Positions 7,349 to 7,394 of a stretch of 7,394 nt of DNA are shown here, one piece after another. The notes beneath the pieces were generated by a model that was not told the origin of the DNA, ran no database searches, and saw only the letters and a list, made by a program, of their open reading frames with translations. Both the position numbers and the translations under genes were made by a program. The stretch comes from an uncultured Alphaproteobacteria bacterium (GTDB taxonomy: Bacteria; Pseudomonadota; Alphaproteobacteria; Rhizobiales; Hyphomicrobiaceae): contig CALFEM010000367.1 in the NCBI GenBank assembly GCA_937950105.1, positions 1 through 7,394 of the forward strand, read 5' to 3'. Numbering within the stretch: the first letter of the stretch is position 1; every line of letters begins with the position of its first letter.

Positions 7349-7394
7349 AGATCGGAAGAGCACACGTCTGAACTCCAGTCACTTAGGCATCTCG
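7349..7394 (+). other. Illumina TruSeq adapter read-through (not genomic)
   Basis: From 7349 the sequence begins AGATCGGAAGAGC, the universal start of the Illumina TruSeq read-1 adapter, continues through the rest of that adapter to AGTCAC at 7377-7382, then TTAGGC at 7383-7388, the TruSeq index 3 barcode, and ATCTCG at 7389-7394, the start of the constant part after the index. All 46 bases agree with the known adapter layout. The contig end is therefore an untrimmed artefact, and genomic sequence stops at 7348. Confidence 0.99.

Noticed and set aside
6413..7363. 316-codon minus-strand open frame starting MLFRS
   Set aside because: Its start codon lies in the sequencing adapter, and it runs antisense to the Ntn-hydrolase-like gene and through the rplU promoter and leader.
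6604..7371. 255-codon plus-strand open frame ending EIGRAHV
   Set aside because: It ends inside the adapter and is out of frame with the recognisable Ntn-hydrolase motifs; its translation is Arg/Ala-rich and resembles no family.

Overview
The window looks like a high-GC alphaproteobacterium, most likely of the Hyphomicrobiales (Rhizobiales). The grounds are the rplU-rpmA-GNAT-obgE gene order, ObgE of about 346 residues without a long C-terminal extension, a DUF1127 protein divergent from a LysR regulator, a TctB-type transporter subunit, and strong G/C preference at third codon positions. I cannot fix the genus. The right-hand end is not genomic: the last 46 bases are an Illumina TruSeq adapter with its index, so the contig was not trimmed and ends inside a gene.

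Layout from left to right. (1) Positions 2-253, plus strand: the 3' end of a tctB-like gene (small membrane subunit of a tripartite tricarboxylate transporter). (2) 371-1114, plus: a TerC/YjbE-family membrane protein, closed by a perfect 13-bp hairpin that also lies downstream of the convergent DUF1127 gene. (3) 1263-2526: a small arginine-rich DUF1127 protein (minus) and a LysR-type regulator (plus), transcribed divergently from an AT-rich spacer that holds a perfect T-N11-A palindrome, a likely LysR operator. (4) 2555-6406, all minus: rplU, rpmA, two GNAT acetyltransferases, obgE, a third GNAT and a short dihydrofolate-reductase-like protein. GNAT/GNAT and GNAT/obgE are joined by ATGA stop-start overlaps. 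A sigma70-type promoter (TTGACA, 17 bp, GATAAC) lies about 190 nt upstream of rplU, leaving a leader of roughly 183 nt with four predicted hairpins; a further hairpin between rpmA and the first GNAT may attenuate read-through. (5) 6716-7348, plus: the N-terminal 211 codons of a protein with an acid-ceramidase-like Ntn-hydrolase signature, cut by the adapter.

How the parts fit: the minus-strand cluster puts ribosome components (bL21, bL27) together with the ribosome-assembly GTPase ObgE, a widely conserved pairing, here interleaved with three acetyltransferases whose substrates cannot be read from sequence. The LysR/DUF1127 pair looks like a self-contained regulatory unit. Nothing in the window is clearly a mobile element, CRISPR array or phage. 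The points most worth following are the truncated Ntn hydrolase, the rplU leader, the LysR palindrome, and the adapter, which creates false reading frames at the contig end.
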